Positions 31,300 through 45,675 are shown, counted from the first letter of the stretch. The stretch is 64,000 nt of DNA from Anolis sagrei (GCF_037176765.1 NC_090026.1:130267752-130331751); one strand, 5' to 3'. Translations and numbers: made by a program. Notes: generated from the sequence alone by a model not told the origin.

Positions 31300-31755
31300 A
31301 TTTCATAGAATCATAGAGTTGGAGAGACCTCATGGGCCATCCAGTCCAACCCCCTGCCGAGAAACAGGAATATTGGATTCAAATCACCCCTGACAGATGG
31401 CCATCCATCCTCTGTTTAAAAGCCTCCAAAGAAGGAGCCTCCACCACACTCCAGAGCAGAGAGTTCCACTGCTGAACGGCTCTCACAGTCAGGATGTTCT
31501 TCCTCATGTTCAGTGAAATCTCCCTTTCTTGTAGTTTGAAGCCATTGTTCTGTATCCTAGTCTCCAGGGAAGCAGAAAACAAACTTGCTCCCTCCTCCCT
31601 GTGGCTTCCTCTCACATATTTATACATGGCTCTCATTATGTCTCCTCTCAGCCTTCTCTTCTTCAGGCTAAACATGCCCAGCTCTTTAAGCCGCTCTTCA
31701 TAGAGCTTGTCCTCCAGACCTTTGATAATTTTAGTCACTCTCCTCTGGACATGTT
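31300..31755 (-). mobile_element. CR1 LINE 3' fragment
   Basis: Minus strand reads MTKIIKGLEDKLYEERLKEL onward to DGHLSGVI; 119 open codons. Confidence 0.9.
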
Positions 31756-31769
31756 TTCAAACTGCTAGG

Positions 31770-32550
31770 TTGGCTGGAGCTAACATTTCGGTATATTGAT
31801 TATTCATGCCAAGTTTGGTCCAGATCCATCATTGTTTGAGTCCACAGTGTTCTTTGGATATAGGTGAACTACAACTCCAAAACTAAAGGGCAGTGCCCAC
31901 CAAACCCTTCCAGCATTTTCTGTTGGTCATGGGAGTTCTGTGTGCCAAGTTTGGTTCCATTCCATCGTTGGTGGAGTTCAGAATGCTCTTTGATTGTAAG
32001 TGAACTATACATCCCAACAACTACAACTTCCAAATGTCAAGGTCTTTTCCTCCCCAAACACTACCAGTGTTGACATTTGGGCATATAGATTATTGGTGCA
32101 ATGTTGGTCCAGATCCATTGTTTGAGTCCACAATGCTCTCTGGATGGAGGTGAACTACATCTCCCAAACTCAAGGTCAATGCCCACCAAACCCTTCCAGC
32201 ATTTTCTGTTGGTCATGGGCATTCTGTGTGCCAAGTTTGGTTCAATTCCATCGTTAGTGGAGTTCAGAATGTTCTTTGATTGTAGGTTAACTATCAATCC
32301 CAGAAACTACAACTCCCAAATGACAAAAATCTCCCCAACCCCACCAGTATTCAAATTTGGGCATAACAGGTATTTCTTTACCAATGAAAGAAAATACATC
32401 CTGCCTATCAGATATTGACATTATGATTCATAACAGTAGCAAAATTGCAGTTATGGAATAGCAACGAAAATAATGTAATGGCTGGGGATCACCACAACAT
32501 GAAGAACTGTATGAAGGAGTTGCAGCATTAGGAATGCTGAGAGTCATTGA
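31770..32550 (+). mobile_element. hAT element fragment, internal repeats
   Basis: Family motifs CCAAGTTTGGTCCAGATCCA and GTGAACTACAACTCCAAAAC occur twice ~300 bp apart. It ends at ATTAGGAATGCTGAGAGTCA; the left end is missing. Confidence 0.7.
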
Positions 32551-32711
32551 TTTATCCAAAAGACTTAAAATGCAGAGCTCTCCCTGTCCTATCTCCACTT
32601 CCCAGCACCTTCCCAGTCTAGCCCAATATGTTCTCTGCATTCCCAGTCTTATCCTGGCAGACACTGATGCTCTGTTAGTGAGTAGCAAATACCTGGACTA
32701 CAGTCCAGTAA

Positions 32712-34410
32712 GGATTTATTTATTTATCGTGTCAGGAGCAACCAGACAGTTGTATTACATTTTTAACAAAACAAACAGACAAAACACAACGTTTGCAAGC
32801 TTGGTAGTTGATTAAATGTCTTTGGACCAGTATCTGGCCCCTTGGAGTGCCTCTGGTGTTGCCGCAAGGAGGTCCTCCATTGTGCATGTGGCAGAGCTCA
32901 GGGTGCATTGCAGCAGGTGGTCAGTGGTTTGCTCTTCTCCACACTCGCATGTCGTGGATTCCACTTTGTGGCCCCATTTCTTAAGGTTGGCTCTGCGTCT
33001 CGTGCCAGAGCGCAGTCTGTTCAGCACCTTCCAAGTCACCCAGTTTTCTGTGTGCCCAGGGAGGAGTCTCTCATTTGGTATCAGCCATTGATTGAGGTTC
33101 TGGGTTTGAACCTGCCACTTTTGGACTCTTGCTTGCTGAGGTGTTCCAGGGAGTGTCTCTGTAGACCTTAGAAAACTATTTCTTGATTTAAGTCATTGGC
33201 ATGCGGGCTGATACCCAAACAGGGGATGAGCTGGAGATGTCTCTGCCTTGGTCCTTTCCCTATTGGCTGCTACTTCCCGGCGGATGTCAGGTGGTGCAAT
33301 ACCGGCTAAGCAGTGTAATTTCTCCAGTGGTGTAGGGCGCAGACACCCTGTGATAATGCGGCATGTCTCATTAAGAGCCACATCCACTGTTTTAGTGTGG
33401 TGAGATGTGTTCCACACTGGGCATGCATACTCAGGAGCAGAGTAGCATAGCGCAAGGGCAGATGCCTTCACTGTGTCTGGTTGTGATCCCCAGGTTGTGC
33501 CAGTCAGTTTTTGTATGTTATTGTTTCTAGCACCCACCTTTTGCTTGATATTCAGGCAGTGCTTCTTGTAGGTCAGAGCACAGTCCAGAGTGACTCCCAG
33601 GTATTTGGGTGTGTTGCAATGCTCCAGTGGGATTCCTTCCCAGGTAATAATCCTCAGAGCTCAGGATGCTTGTCTGTTCTTATGGTGAAAGGCACATGTC
33701 TGTGTTTTAGATGGATTAGAGATCAGCTGGCTTTCCCTGTAATAGGCAGTAAGGGCACCTAGAGCTTCGGAGAGCTTCTGTTCTACCATCTCAAAGCTCC
33801 CTGCTTGAGCGGTGATGGCATGATCATCAGCATAGATGAAACTCTCTGTCCCTTCTGGCAGTGGCTGGTCATTTGTGTAGATGTTGAACATGGATGGAGC
33901 GAGCACACTCCCCTGAGGCAGGCCGTTCTTCTGTTTCCGCCATCTGCTTCTCTGGCCCTGGAACTCAACAAAAAAGCTCCTGTTTTGTAGCAGGTTTCCT
34001 ATGAGGCGGGTGAGGTGGTCGTCCTTTGTGATACTATACATTTTTCTCAGGAGGAGGCGGTGGTTCACGGTATCATAAGCCGCTGACAGGTCTATGAAGA
34101 CAGCTCCTGTGATCTGATGCCTTTCAAAGCCATCTTCTATGTGCTGAGTCAGGTTCAGCACTTGCGATGTGCAGCTTTTGCCTTTCCTGAAGCCAGCTTG
34201 CTGTGGAATCAGACAGGGGTCTATTTTTTCCATAATTCTATGCAAAATAAGACTCTCCAGAACTTTGTAGAGGTGACACAACAGGGAGATTGGTCTATAG
34301 CTTTTTGGATCATTATGGTCTTTTCCTGGTGACTTGCAGCATGCAAGCAAGCAAGCAAAACAACCAACGGACCTTTTCAGGACCAACCATGACAATAATC
34401 TCAATAAACA
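32712..34410 (-). mobile_element. LINE with reverse transcriptase (YADD), 3' complete
   Basis: Minus strand carries YRPISLLCHLYKVLESLILH, FIDLSAAYDTVNHRLLLRKM, NGLPQGSVLAPSMFNIYTND and FIYADDHAI, the RT core, then C-terminal [20 protein letters not shown]. It ends TGCTCCTGACACGATAAATA. Two or more frame breaks separate the segments; the clade is not assigned. A second copy lies at 45731-46745. Confidence 0.85.
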
Positions 34411-34489
34411 TTGAAGGCATGTCAGCTGCCAAAGTCCAGTAAGGATAGTTTGGAGGGAAACATAATGCTGACCCTTTCCTTCTTGCTGA

Positions 34490-34625
34490 TCATAAAATGC
34501 TAAAGTTGGAAGGGATCCCCGAAGGCCATCTAGTCCAACCCCCTTCTACCAAGCAGTGAGACACTATCCAAACCCTCCCGACAGATGTCCATCCAGCCTC
34601 TGCTTAAGAAACTTCCAAATTTTGC
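34490..34625 (-). mobile_element. CR1 3' end, divergent subfamily
   Basis: TAAAGTTGGAAGGGATCCCC and GGCCATCTAGTCCAACCCCC are the reversed tail. Confidence 0.75.
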
Positions 34626-34926
34626 AACCTCCAAATGAGCAATTGTATCACCTTAACAGTATTGGCATAGTGAAAAGGTATGCCCCATATCCTATACAGA
34701 TGGGGAGATGTAGCATTTGGCAATAGACCATTTTATTTATATTTGTTTTGCTTTGCTTCAGAACAACCTGAACAGAACGGGACACAAAAAAACACCCAAA
34801 TTGTGTTTTTTTCTTTTTCCTCGCCAAGAATTCGGAAGGATTGCTACTTGATCTTTCTTTCAACACAGCTGTTTGCTGCCAGCTGTGCAAAGCATTCCTT
34901 TTCCGAGATAGACTTGGGAACGGAGA

Positions 34927-34934
34927 CATAAAGG
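34927..34934 (+). promoter_or_regulatory. Candidate TATA-like box of the cathelicidin gene
   Basis: CATAAAGG lies about 180 bp before the chosen ATG in repeat-free sequence. A start site ~30 bp further on would give a 5' leader of about 150 bp. There is no clear CCAAT box nearby, so this is only a candidate. Confidence 0.25.
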
Positions 34935-35105
34935 CATCCCTTTTTCTCAAGGAAAGCCATTGATGTTACGTCCCAGCTATGCGCAGATTAGGGGCTGTTT
35001 TGAGAGGATGTGGCTTTGGCCAAGCTGAGCGAGTTCCAGCATTTTTCAGAGCCAGCTGTTTGCAAAGAGCCTCAGTTTGGTTTCGTTCATTGGAAAGCGT
35101 CAGAC

Positions 35106-35309
35106 ATGGGGCTGCTCGTCCTGGTGGGATTCGCCTTCTCGGCCTTGGTTTTGAGGGTCTCTGAGGGGGCCTCTTCTCCCGCATTGGATGTTGCTTTGGT
35201 CTTGAGCCCCCTTGAAGTGGCCCGGATGGCGGTCGAAGATTATAACGAAGGGACAACGGGAGTCTCGGCCGTCTTCAGGCTACTGAAGCTCCGGAACATC
35301 CACAAAACG
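35106..35309 (+). CDS. Cathelicidin exon 1: signal peptide and cystatin-like start
   Basis: ATG at 35106 opens [20 protein letters not shown], a clear signal peptide with likely cleavage near residues 21-22. It continues to AVEDYNEG and VFRLLKL, the family's 'YN ... YRLL' helix. It ends at HKT before GTAAAT in phase 0. An in-frame ATG at 35010 was not chosen because it would place 32 polar residues before the signal peptide. Confidence 0.85.
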
Positions 35310-36310
35310 GTAAATAAGTTCTATGTGTTGCCAAAGGCTTTCATGACCAGAATCACTAGATTGCTGTGAGTTTTTGGGGCTGTATGTCCATGCTCCAGAA
35401 GCATTCCCTCCTAACGATTTGTCTGCATCTGTGGCTATTCGCATCCTCAGAGGTTTGTTTACCTATCTGAACATATCTCTCCATATGAACCATCTCAGAG
35501 ATTAAGATGTTCTGGGGAGGCCCTGCTCTCTGTCCCACCTTCTTCGCAGGTGTGACTGGTAGGGAAGTAGGGGCAGGTGTCACGAAAATATCATTGCACA
35601 TTTGATGTGTGGGAATTAATGGAAGGATGTATGGATGGAGTTAATAATTTTGGAAACACCAGTAAAAGACCAAGGCCTGCAATGACTAACTACCCGCTTG
35701 CTGGACTGTAATTAAAACCTGCTAATAAGAACTGAAAAGTAAACTCGGATAAGAACAGGGACAGTGATTAGATAAATGTTTACAATGTTAAGAAGGAAGT
35801 CAAGATAAGATCAACACCAATCAAGAAGAATCAACATCTACATATCTCTTCATATGAACCATCTCGGAGATTAAGATGGTCAGGGGAGGCCCTGCTCTCT
35901 GTCCCACCTTCTTCGCAGGTGTGACTGGTAGGGAAGGAGGGGCAGGTGTCACAAAAATATCATTGCACATTTGATCAGTGTGGATTTAATATGATGTGTA
36001 GGAATGAATAGGAGGATGTATGGATGGAGTTAATAATTTTGGGAACGCCAGTAAAAGATCAAGACCTGCAGTGACTAACTCCCTGCTAGCTGGACTGTAA
36101 TTAAAAGTTGCTAATAAGAACTGAAAAGTAAACTCTGATAAGAACTGGGATAGTGATTAGATAAATGTTTACAATGTTAAGAAGGAAGTCAAGATAAGAT
36201 CAACACCAATCAAGAAGAATCAACATCTGGCCAGGGAACTGAGATGAAGCCAGGATGGAAGACGTCTATCATTCATTTACAACTTTGGGACGACATCAGC
36301 AGAATATTCC

Positions 36311-36341
<31 letters not shown>

Positions 36342-36581
36342 TGATTAATCAAAGCTGGCCTAAGCTTGAGCCTACAAAGCATTACAATGATTGAAAACAG
36401 AGATAGTTGCATTGCAAAATCCGAGGCATTGTATTGCTGTTATGGATCTGGGTGAAAATCCCTGCATCATTTCCATTTAGGAAGGGCAAAATCTACCTTG
36501 AGAAAGAGAATTACAAATTTGGGAGTGAAAATATATGCCCGTTCAAAAGTTTAAGTTTTTATGCTGTTGGATACAATAACA

Positions 36582-36613
<32 letters not shown>

Positions 36614-36665
36614 CATTATTAGTGCCACTGTGGCCCACCTGAAAGTCCGAGCCAAGTTGACCACA

Positions 36666-36708
<43 letters not shown>

Positions 36709-38996
36709 TTATATTAATGCAAAGTTGACCGAAGCCTCCAAATAGACTTTAAAGAACACCTCCCAACAAAGGATTTCCCCAGACAGGAGTCAGCTAGTAT
36801 TTGAAGCTGCAAGGCCATTCAATACTAATCAAAATCGTCAATTGCAACATTCACACTTGCCTCCAGAGGACAAGAGTTCTTTTTCCCACCATGTATATTA
36901 TTTCATAGATATGTGTGTGTGTGTGTGTATCTCGCAACCCAACTTGCCTAGTTTCCAACAGACTTCACAAACTCTCAGGATGCCTGCCATTGATGTGGGC
37001 GAAACATCAGGAGAGAATGCTCCTGGAGCATGGCCTTACAGTCTGGAAAACTCACAGCAAACCAGACTTTGAAACAATTGATGTATATCGTGCAATTTTT
37101 ATCTATGCTTCAAGAAAGATTGAGAACCTTCCAAAAACTTTCTAGAAGAAATTAGAAATGCTGATCTATTATATTATATTGTGCACAATCAATGAAATAA
37201 TATGGAAACAACATCATTCTTATGCATATGAAAAAAGCAGTATCTATTGCTTTTTAAACGACACCGTAATTAACTCTGATTTTTTTAAAATTTATTTTGC
37301 TTTAAAAGTTCCTGGTTGAACTTTCTGTTCCTCGTGTCCTGCCAAGTGCTGGTTGGGTCACACTTTCTCTGTTTCCAAAAAACATACCCAAAGAGGCCAG
37401 TTTGGGGCACATTTAGGGGAAAATGGGCTCATTCATCCTTTGCAGAAGAGGAAAATATCCTCCCCTTTTAGACTGCCTTTAAAGGTGTCTTTTCTGCTTC
37501 CTGGTTGCATTATATAAAGCAAGGCCAAGGTCTGGAATGAATATTTTCTCCTGACGTTTCGCCTGCATCTATGGCAGACATCCTCAGAAGTTGTGAGGTC
37601 TGAGGATATAATATAACAACATAACATAACATAACATAACATAACATAACATAACATAACATAACATAACATAACATAAAATAACATATATGGCAAGATG
37701 GATGGATGGCATCCTTGAAGTGACTGGATTGACCTTGAAGGAGCTGGGGGTGGTGACGGCCGATAGAGAGCTCTAGTGTGGGATGGTCCATGTGGTCACG
37801 AACAATTGGAAATGACTGAATGAACGAACAGCAACATAATATATATGGCAGGCATCCTCAGAAGTTGTGAGGTGGATGGCATCCTTGAAGGAACTGGCTT
37901 GACTCTGAAGGAGCTGGGGGTGGTGACGGCCAACAGAGAGCTCTGGCATGAGGTCACGAAGAGTTGGAAACGACTGAACGAATGAACAACAACATAATAT
38001 ATATGGCAGGCATCCTCAGAAATTGTGAGGTCTGAGAATATAATATAATATAATATAATATAATATAATATAATATAATATAATATATATGGCAAGATGG
38101 ATGGATGGCATTCTTGAAGGGACTGATGTGACTCTGAAGGAGCTGGGGGTGGTGACGGCCGACAGGGAGCTGTGGCGTAGGCTGGTCCATGACGTCACAA
38201 AGAGTCAGAAACGACTGAACAAATGAACAACAACAGAATATATATGGCAGGCATTCTCAGAAATTGTGAGGTCTGAGAATATAATATAATATAATATAAT
38301 ATAATATAATATAATATAATATAATATAATATAATATAATATAATATATATGGCAAGATGGATGGATGGCATCCTTGAAGGGACTGGATTGACCTTGAAG
38401 GAGCTGGGGGTGGTGACGGGCGACAGGGAGCTCTGGCATGGGCTGGTCCATGAGGTCACAAAGAGTCGGAAACAACTGAATGAATGAACAAATTAATATA
38501 ATATAATATAATATAATATAATATAATATAATGTCTGCAATTGACATCATAGGTAGACCACAATTATGAGGTCTACCTATGATGGTGGAGGCTCCTTCTT
38601 TGGAAGCTTTTAAATAGGGGCTGGATGGCCATCTGTCAGTGGTGGTTTGAATGCTATTTTTCTGTTTCTTGGCAGGGGTTGGACTGGATGGCCCATGAGG
38701 TCTCTTCCAACTCTTTGATTCTATGATTCTATGAAAGACAATATGAGAAAACACCTCCAGAAAATCACATTGTCTGATTTTTAATGAATTTATTTGTAAA
38801 TTATGGTGGAAAATAAAATCTGGCCAAGGAAATGGGTTTCCTTCAGGATGAAGAACTTGAAAGCGGCCCTTCACCACACCAACTTTGTGGCACCGAGGGC
38901 ACCAGGTCTGACAACTTCAGAAGGATCCTCCCTTTGATTTTAAGCACCTTGGAGAAGGACCTGATGCCTTCTTATGTCATTGCGTGTGTCTATCTT

Positions 38997-39048
<52 letters not shown>

Positions 39049-39364
39049 CTCTATCTACCATCTATCTATCTATCTATTAGGCTTGGGCAATCCATGGTTC
39101 TAAATGGTTCTAAAGTACTTACAAAACTAAAGTTCTGGTGGTGAAAATTTCAGAACTCTAACAAAACTCTCAAAATTTCATAATAAATGGCAGTTCCTAA
39201 TTGGTTCTGTTATTAAAATCACCAATAATGAAATAATAATTAAATTTTGAAAGTTTTGTTAGAGTTCTGAAATTTTCACCACCAGAACTTTAGTTTTGTA
39301 AGTACTTTAGAACTATAGTATCTATCTATCTATCTACTCTATCTACCATCTATCTCTATCTACC

Positions 39365-39401
<37 letters not shown>

Positions 39402-39422
39402 CTCTATCTACCATCTATCTAT

Positions 39423-39453
<31 letters not shown>

Positions 39454-39560
39454 CTCTATCTACCATCTATCTATCTCTATCTATCTATCTATCTATCTAC
39501 TCTATCTACTCTATCTATCTATCTATCTATCTACTCTATCTACTCTATCTACCATCTATC

Positions 39561-39596
<36 letters not shown>

Positions 39597-39607
39597 CTCT
39601 ATCTACC

Positions 39608-39640
<33 letters not shown>

Positions 39641-39651
39641 CTCTATCTACC

Positions 39652-39688
<37 letters not shown>

Positions 39689-39791
39689 CTCTATCTACCA
39701 TCTATCTCTATCTATCTATCTATCTATCTACTCTATCTACTCTATCTATCTATCTATCTATCTACTCTATCTACTCTATCTACCATCTATC

Positions 39792-39827
<36 letters not shown>

Positions 39828-39838
39828 CTCTATCTACC

Positions 39839-39879
<41 letters not shown>

Positions 39880-40033
39880 CTCTATCTACCATCTATCTAT
39901 CTCTATCTATCTATCTGTCTATCTATCTATCTACTCTATCTATATCTATCTATCTATCTATCTATCTACTCTATCTACTCTATCTACCATCTATCTCTAT
40001 CTATCTATCTATCTATCTATCTATTCTATCTAT

Positions 40034-40065
<32 letters not shown>

Positions 40066-40168
40066 CTCTATCTACCATCTATCTATCTCTATCTATCTAT
40101 CTACTCTATCTACTCTATCTATCTATCTATCTATCTACTCTATCTACTCTATCTACCATCTATCTATC

Positions 40169-40205
<37 letters not shown>

Positions 40206-40244
40206 TCTATCTATCTATCTACTCTATCTACTCTATCTACCATC

Positions 40245-40285
<41 letters not shown>

Positions 40286-40294
40286 TCTATCTAT

Positions 40295-40334
<40 letters not shown>

Positions 40335-40343
40335 CTCTATCTA

Positions 40344-40381
<38 letters not shown>

Positions 40382-41455
40382 CCCTTTTTGTCCCCAAAGA
40401 GATTTAGCTGGGGAGTCCATTTCAGCATGAACTTCACCGTCAAGGAGACCCATTGCCAGAAGACCTCCAGTTACCGAATGGGAGACTGCAAATACAAGAC
40501 AAATGGGGTGAGTGGTCGTTTTGCCTACTTGTATATTTTAAGTTAGTACAGCGTTTCTCAACCTGAGGGTTGGGACCCCTGGGGGGGGGGGTCACAAAGT
40601 GGTGTCAGAGGGGGTCGCCAAAGACCATCAGAAAACACATTATTTTCTGTCGGTCATGGGGGTTCTGTGTGAGAAGTTTGCCCCAATTCTATCATTGGTA
40701 GAGTTCAGAATGCTCTTTGATTGTAGGTGAACTATAAATCCCAGCTACTACAATTCCCAAATGTCAAGGTCTATTTCCCCCAAACTCCACCAGTGTTCAT
40801 ATTTGGGCATATAGAGTATTCGTGCCAAGTTTGGTCCCAATCCATCATTGTTTGACTACACAGTGCTCTCTGGATGTAGGTGAACTACAACTCCAAAACT
40901 CAAGGTCAATGCCCACCAAACCCTTCCAGTGTTTTCTGTTGGTCATCGGAGTTCTGTGTGCCAAGTTTGGTTCAATTCCATCATTGGTGGAGTTCATAAT
41001 GCTCTTTGATTGTAGGTGAACTATAAATCCCAACAACTACAACTCCCAAATGACAAACTCAACCCCCCCAGCTCCTCTAGTATTCAAATTTGGGCGTATT
41101 GTGTCTTTGTGCCAGATTTGGTTCAGTGAATGAAAACACATCCTGCATATCAGGTATCTACATTACGATTCATAACAGGAGCAAAATGACAATTGTGAAG
41201 AAGCAACGAAAAGAATGTGATGGTTGGGGTTCACCACAACATGAGGATCTGGATTAAGGGGTTGAGACATTAAGAAGGTTGAGAAACACTGAGTTAGTAT
41301 GTGATGCTTTTATGTTAAGCTGCTTCGAGTCTCCCGCAGGAGAGATAAAGCAGCATAATAATAATAATAATAATAATAATGATAATAATAATAATAATAC
41401 AATGAAATCCAGCATATAGGTCTTGTTTGCTGTGACATAATGTGCTTTTGTGTCA

Positions 41456-41495
<40 letters not shown>

Positions 41496-44400
41496 CAGAA
41501 AGGTTTTGAAGAGCAAATTGAATGGTGGAAATACGATCAAGGCTCTCAACCCCCGGGCCATCCCCGTCATTAGAGACACTGATGGAATTGTGAACTGGAC
41601 ACAAGCTGATGGATCTGGACAGAAAAACAAGAAAACTGATGACAACCCACTACTCATGACACCCGCGTTGTGATGTCGACAGACTTGACGTGCCCAGAAA
41701 ATCAGGAGGCAGAGAGAAGAGGGATTCTGCAAGAGAAACCAATGGTAGAAGAAGAGAAACCTGCACTGAATCATAGAATCAAAGAGTTGGAAGAGACCTC
41801 CTGGGCCATCCAGTCCAACCCTATTCTGCCAAGAAGCAGGAATATTGCATTCAAATCACCCCCGACAGATGGCCATCCAGACTCTGTTTAAAAGCCTCCA
41901 AAGAAGGAGCCTCCACCACACTCCGGGGCAGAGAGTTCCACTGCTGAATGGCTCTCACAGTCAGGAAGTTCTTCCTCGTGTTCAGATGGAATCTCCTTTC
42001 TTGTAGTTTGAAGCCATTGTTCCGCGTCCTAGTCTCCAAGGAAGCAGAAAACAAGCTCGCTCCCTCCTCCCTGTGGCTTCCTCTCACACATTTATACATG
42101 GCTATCATGTCTCCTCTCAGAATTTCTCTTCTTCAGGCTAAATATGCCCAGCTCCTCAAGCCGCTCCTCATAGGGCTTGTTCTCCAAACCCTTGATCATT
42201 TTAGTCGCCCTCCTCTGGACACATTCCAGCTTGTCAACGTCTCTCTTGAATTGTGGTGCCCAGAATTGGACACAATATTCCAGGTGTGGTCTAACCAAAG
42301 CGGAATAGAGCATGGAGAGCATTACTTCCCTAGATCTAGACACTAGGCTCCTATTGATGCAGGCCAAAATCCCATTGGCTTTTTTTGCCGCCACATCACA
42401 TTCCTGGCTCATGTTTAACTTGTTGTCCACGAGGACTCCAAGATCTTTTTCACACGTCCTGCTCTCAAGCCAGGCATTGTCCCCCATTCTGTATCTTTGC
42501 ATTTCGTTTTTCCTGCCAAAATGGAGTATCTTGCATTTGTCCCTGTTGAACTTCATTTTGTTAGTTTTGGCCCATCATCTCTCTAATCTGTCAAGATCGT
42601 TTTGAATCCTGCTCCTGTCCTCTGCAATCCTGGCTCTCCCTCCCAATTTGGTCCTGTCTGCAAACTTGGTGATCCTGCCTTCTAGCCCTTCATCTAAGTC
42701 ATTAATGAAGATGTTGAACAGGACCGGGCCCAGGACGGAACCCTGCTGATGGCACTCCGCTCATCACTTCTTTCCAGGATGAAGAGGAAGCATTGGTGAG
42801 CACCCTCTGGGTTCGTCCATTTAACCAATTCCAGATCCACCTCACCGTAGTTTTGCCTAGCCCACATTGGACTAGTTTCCTTGCCAGAAGGTCGTGGGGG
42901 ACCTTGTCAAAGAAGGCCTTCCTGAAATCCAGGTACGCTCCATCCACGGCATCATTCCCCGCATCTACCCAGCTTGTAACTCTATCGAAAAAAGAGATCA
43001 GATGAGTATGGCATGACTTGTTTTTGATAAATCCATGTTGACTACTAGCGATGACCGCATTTGCTTCTAAGTGTTTGCAGACCACTTCCTTAACAATCTT
43101 CGTCCATTTAACCAATTCTAAATCCACCTCACCGTAGTTTTGCCTAGTCCACATTGGACTAAAATAAGTTTATAAGTTTCCCATTTTCATGTTTATTTTC
43201 TAATAGGACAGTGCAAAATAGTTCCTCACCAGCAGAGAAAAAAATCAGGTGCTTTTTTTAAAAAAATCTTTTTTCGGGGGGAATATTTTTAACTTGCTCA
43301 CAGGAAGTATAATTAGAAGTGAGGGTGAAAAAGATTGCTCAGCAGCCATCTATTTCATTTGTCTTTGAATGTTTACTCGCAGCTTGGGAGTGACTGTGGA
43401 CTCATCGCTGAGCCTGGACCCCCAGGTTTCGGCAGTGGTCAGGGGAGCTTTTGCACAATTAAAACTTGTGCGCCAGCTGCGCCCGTACCTTGGGAAGTCT
43501 GACTTGACCACGGTGGTCCACGCTCTGGTTACATCCTGTTTAGACTACTGCAATGCTCTCTACATGGGGTTGCCCTTGAAGACTGCTCGGAAGCTTCAAA
43601 TGGTCCAGCGCTCAGCAGCCAGGTTACTAACAGGAGAGGCACTCAGGGAGCATACCACTCCTCTGTTGCACCAGCTCCACTGGCTGCCAATTTGCTACCG
43701 GGTACAATTCAAAGTGCTGGCGTTAGCCTATAAAGCCCTAAACTGTTCCGGCCCTACTTACCTCTCTGAACGCATCTCCACCTATGAACCGACCAGGACA
43801 TTAAGATCGTCTGGGGAGGCCCTGCTCTCGGTCCCGCCTGCATCGCAGGCGCGCCTGGCGGGGACGAGAGACAGGGCCTTCTCGGTGGTGGCCCCTCGGC
43901 TGTGGAATGCCCTACCTGCAGACATCAGACAGGCCCCCTTCGCTGTTGGCATTCCGGAGGAAGGTGAAGACCTGGCTCTTCGAACAAGCGTTTGGCTAAT
44001 CAGTGCAATGGAATATAGGAACACAGTGCAATCGAACATAGGAATATGGAATAAGGATTACGAGAAAGGATTCTGATTTGTTGTTGAGGCGCTATGATTA
44101 TGATTATGATAATGATTGTTTTTTTATATTGATTGTTATGTAGAATGTATAATGTGTTTTAATTTGTTTATGATACTGTCCTGTGATAATCTGTATTATG
44201 TAAACCGCTTTGAGTTGCCTAAGGGCTGAGAAAAGCGGTATAGAAATAAAGTAAATAATAATAAAATAATAAAATACGTCAAGCAACAACACAACACGCT
44301 AGTATGAAATGAGCATGGCTTCATGAACTTTATTGAACAAAAAAGAGGTGATCCATTCTTCTTCCTGGGAAAACCGATCTTTTAACTCCTCCTGAGCTAC

Positions 44401-45636
44401 AAATCAAAGGACATTTGCAGCAATCCAGGAGGAAGGCAATGCAGAGAAGGCGAAAAAACCCATTTCCACCCTTAGCCAATTTGGGAACAATGGGGAAAAA
44501 TTCCTTCTCGGCTCCAATTCAGGCAACCAGCTGCGGCCTGCATTGTCAGGTTAAAAGATGGGAGTGCTGAAAAACAATCCATTATTGAGCCCTGGGATCC
44601 TCTTGCATTCGTGGCAGGCTTCCTCTCTCCAGGAAACTGTTTTGTCTTGAGCTATAGGTCATCAGCTTCATCTCTTGATTCAGTTTCAGCCATTTGGAGG
44701 CCCAAATAAGGATGGCATCCGTCTTCCTTTCTTCCTTTTTCCTTCCTTCCCTTTCTTCTTCCTCTCTCTCTCTCTCTCTCCCTTCCTTCCTTCCTTCCAT
44801 CCATCTTCTCCTTTGGTTTCTTGGCCTTCCAATGTGTGCGTGTGTGTGGGGTGGGATCCCATGCAGTCTGACGTCTCTTCAGCCCAATGGGGCCCAGTTA
44901 GCCCAATGGGGCTCAACCCGTAGGCATGGGGATCCCGATGAAATAAGCTGAAGAACTGCTTTTAGACAATGACGCCCTCCGGAGACAAAGTCTAAGAAGC
45001 AGCCTTATCCCAGCTGGGACATACTTACCTCTGTGAAGGAAGGCACCAGAGATACGTTCCTGGATTCTTGCAAGTGAGCAAAGGAACGTTCAAGAGGCAA
45101 AATCTCTTCCAGAATATTCCATATTTTGCTCAAATTCGAAGAAAAATTCTCATCCATCCCTAGGCACATTTCAGATTTTCTTTTTCTTCCTGTAAGAAAG
45201 AAAAAAAATAACAAGAATTATTGTTCATGTGAGATTTGTGTCAAGTTAAGATGACCCCATTCTCCAGTCTGGCATCTTCTTGGTCTGAATCTCCTTCTGT
45301 GATGCTCCTGAATCAAGCCCCAAGTGAGACTGAAGTGGAAGATACATTTTCTGTCTGACATCCCTGCAAAAAAAGTAAATATAAACCCACAGACACTAAC
45401 TTTTATACATACATGGCTATATTATGACCTCAGGAGGAGTGCACTGTGGTGCTGGCATGATGCTGTGTTTATGTGAGAGATGCAGGTATCTTGCTTATAT
45501 TTGAAAGCTCCTGTGCTGATATATACTATTGAATTCCTTTTGGGAATATTTGTATGTCTTGTTTAAGAGAGGAAAGTGAGAACTAAATAAATGCAATGAT
45601 CATATTAATTAAGAAATGGCTATGTTGTGGTTTCAG

Positions 45637-45675
<39 letters not shown>

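Noticed and set aside
35010-35105. Upstream in-frame ATG for the cathelicidin
   Set aside because: It would put a polar 32-residue stretch before the signal peptide; the ATG at 35106 fits the family.
45239-45362. Second antisense exon after TTACTTTTTTTGCAG on the minus strand
   Set aside because: The acceptor is good and a TATAAAAG lies nearby, but no consensus donor precedes the next acceptor, so it is not listed.
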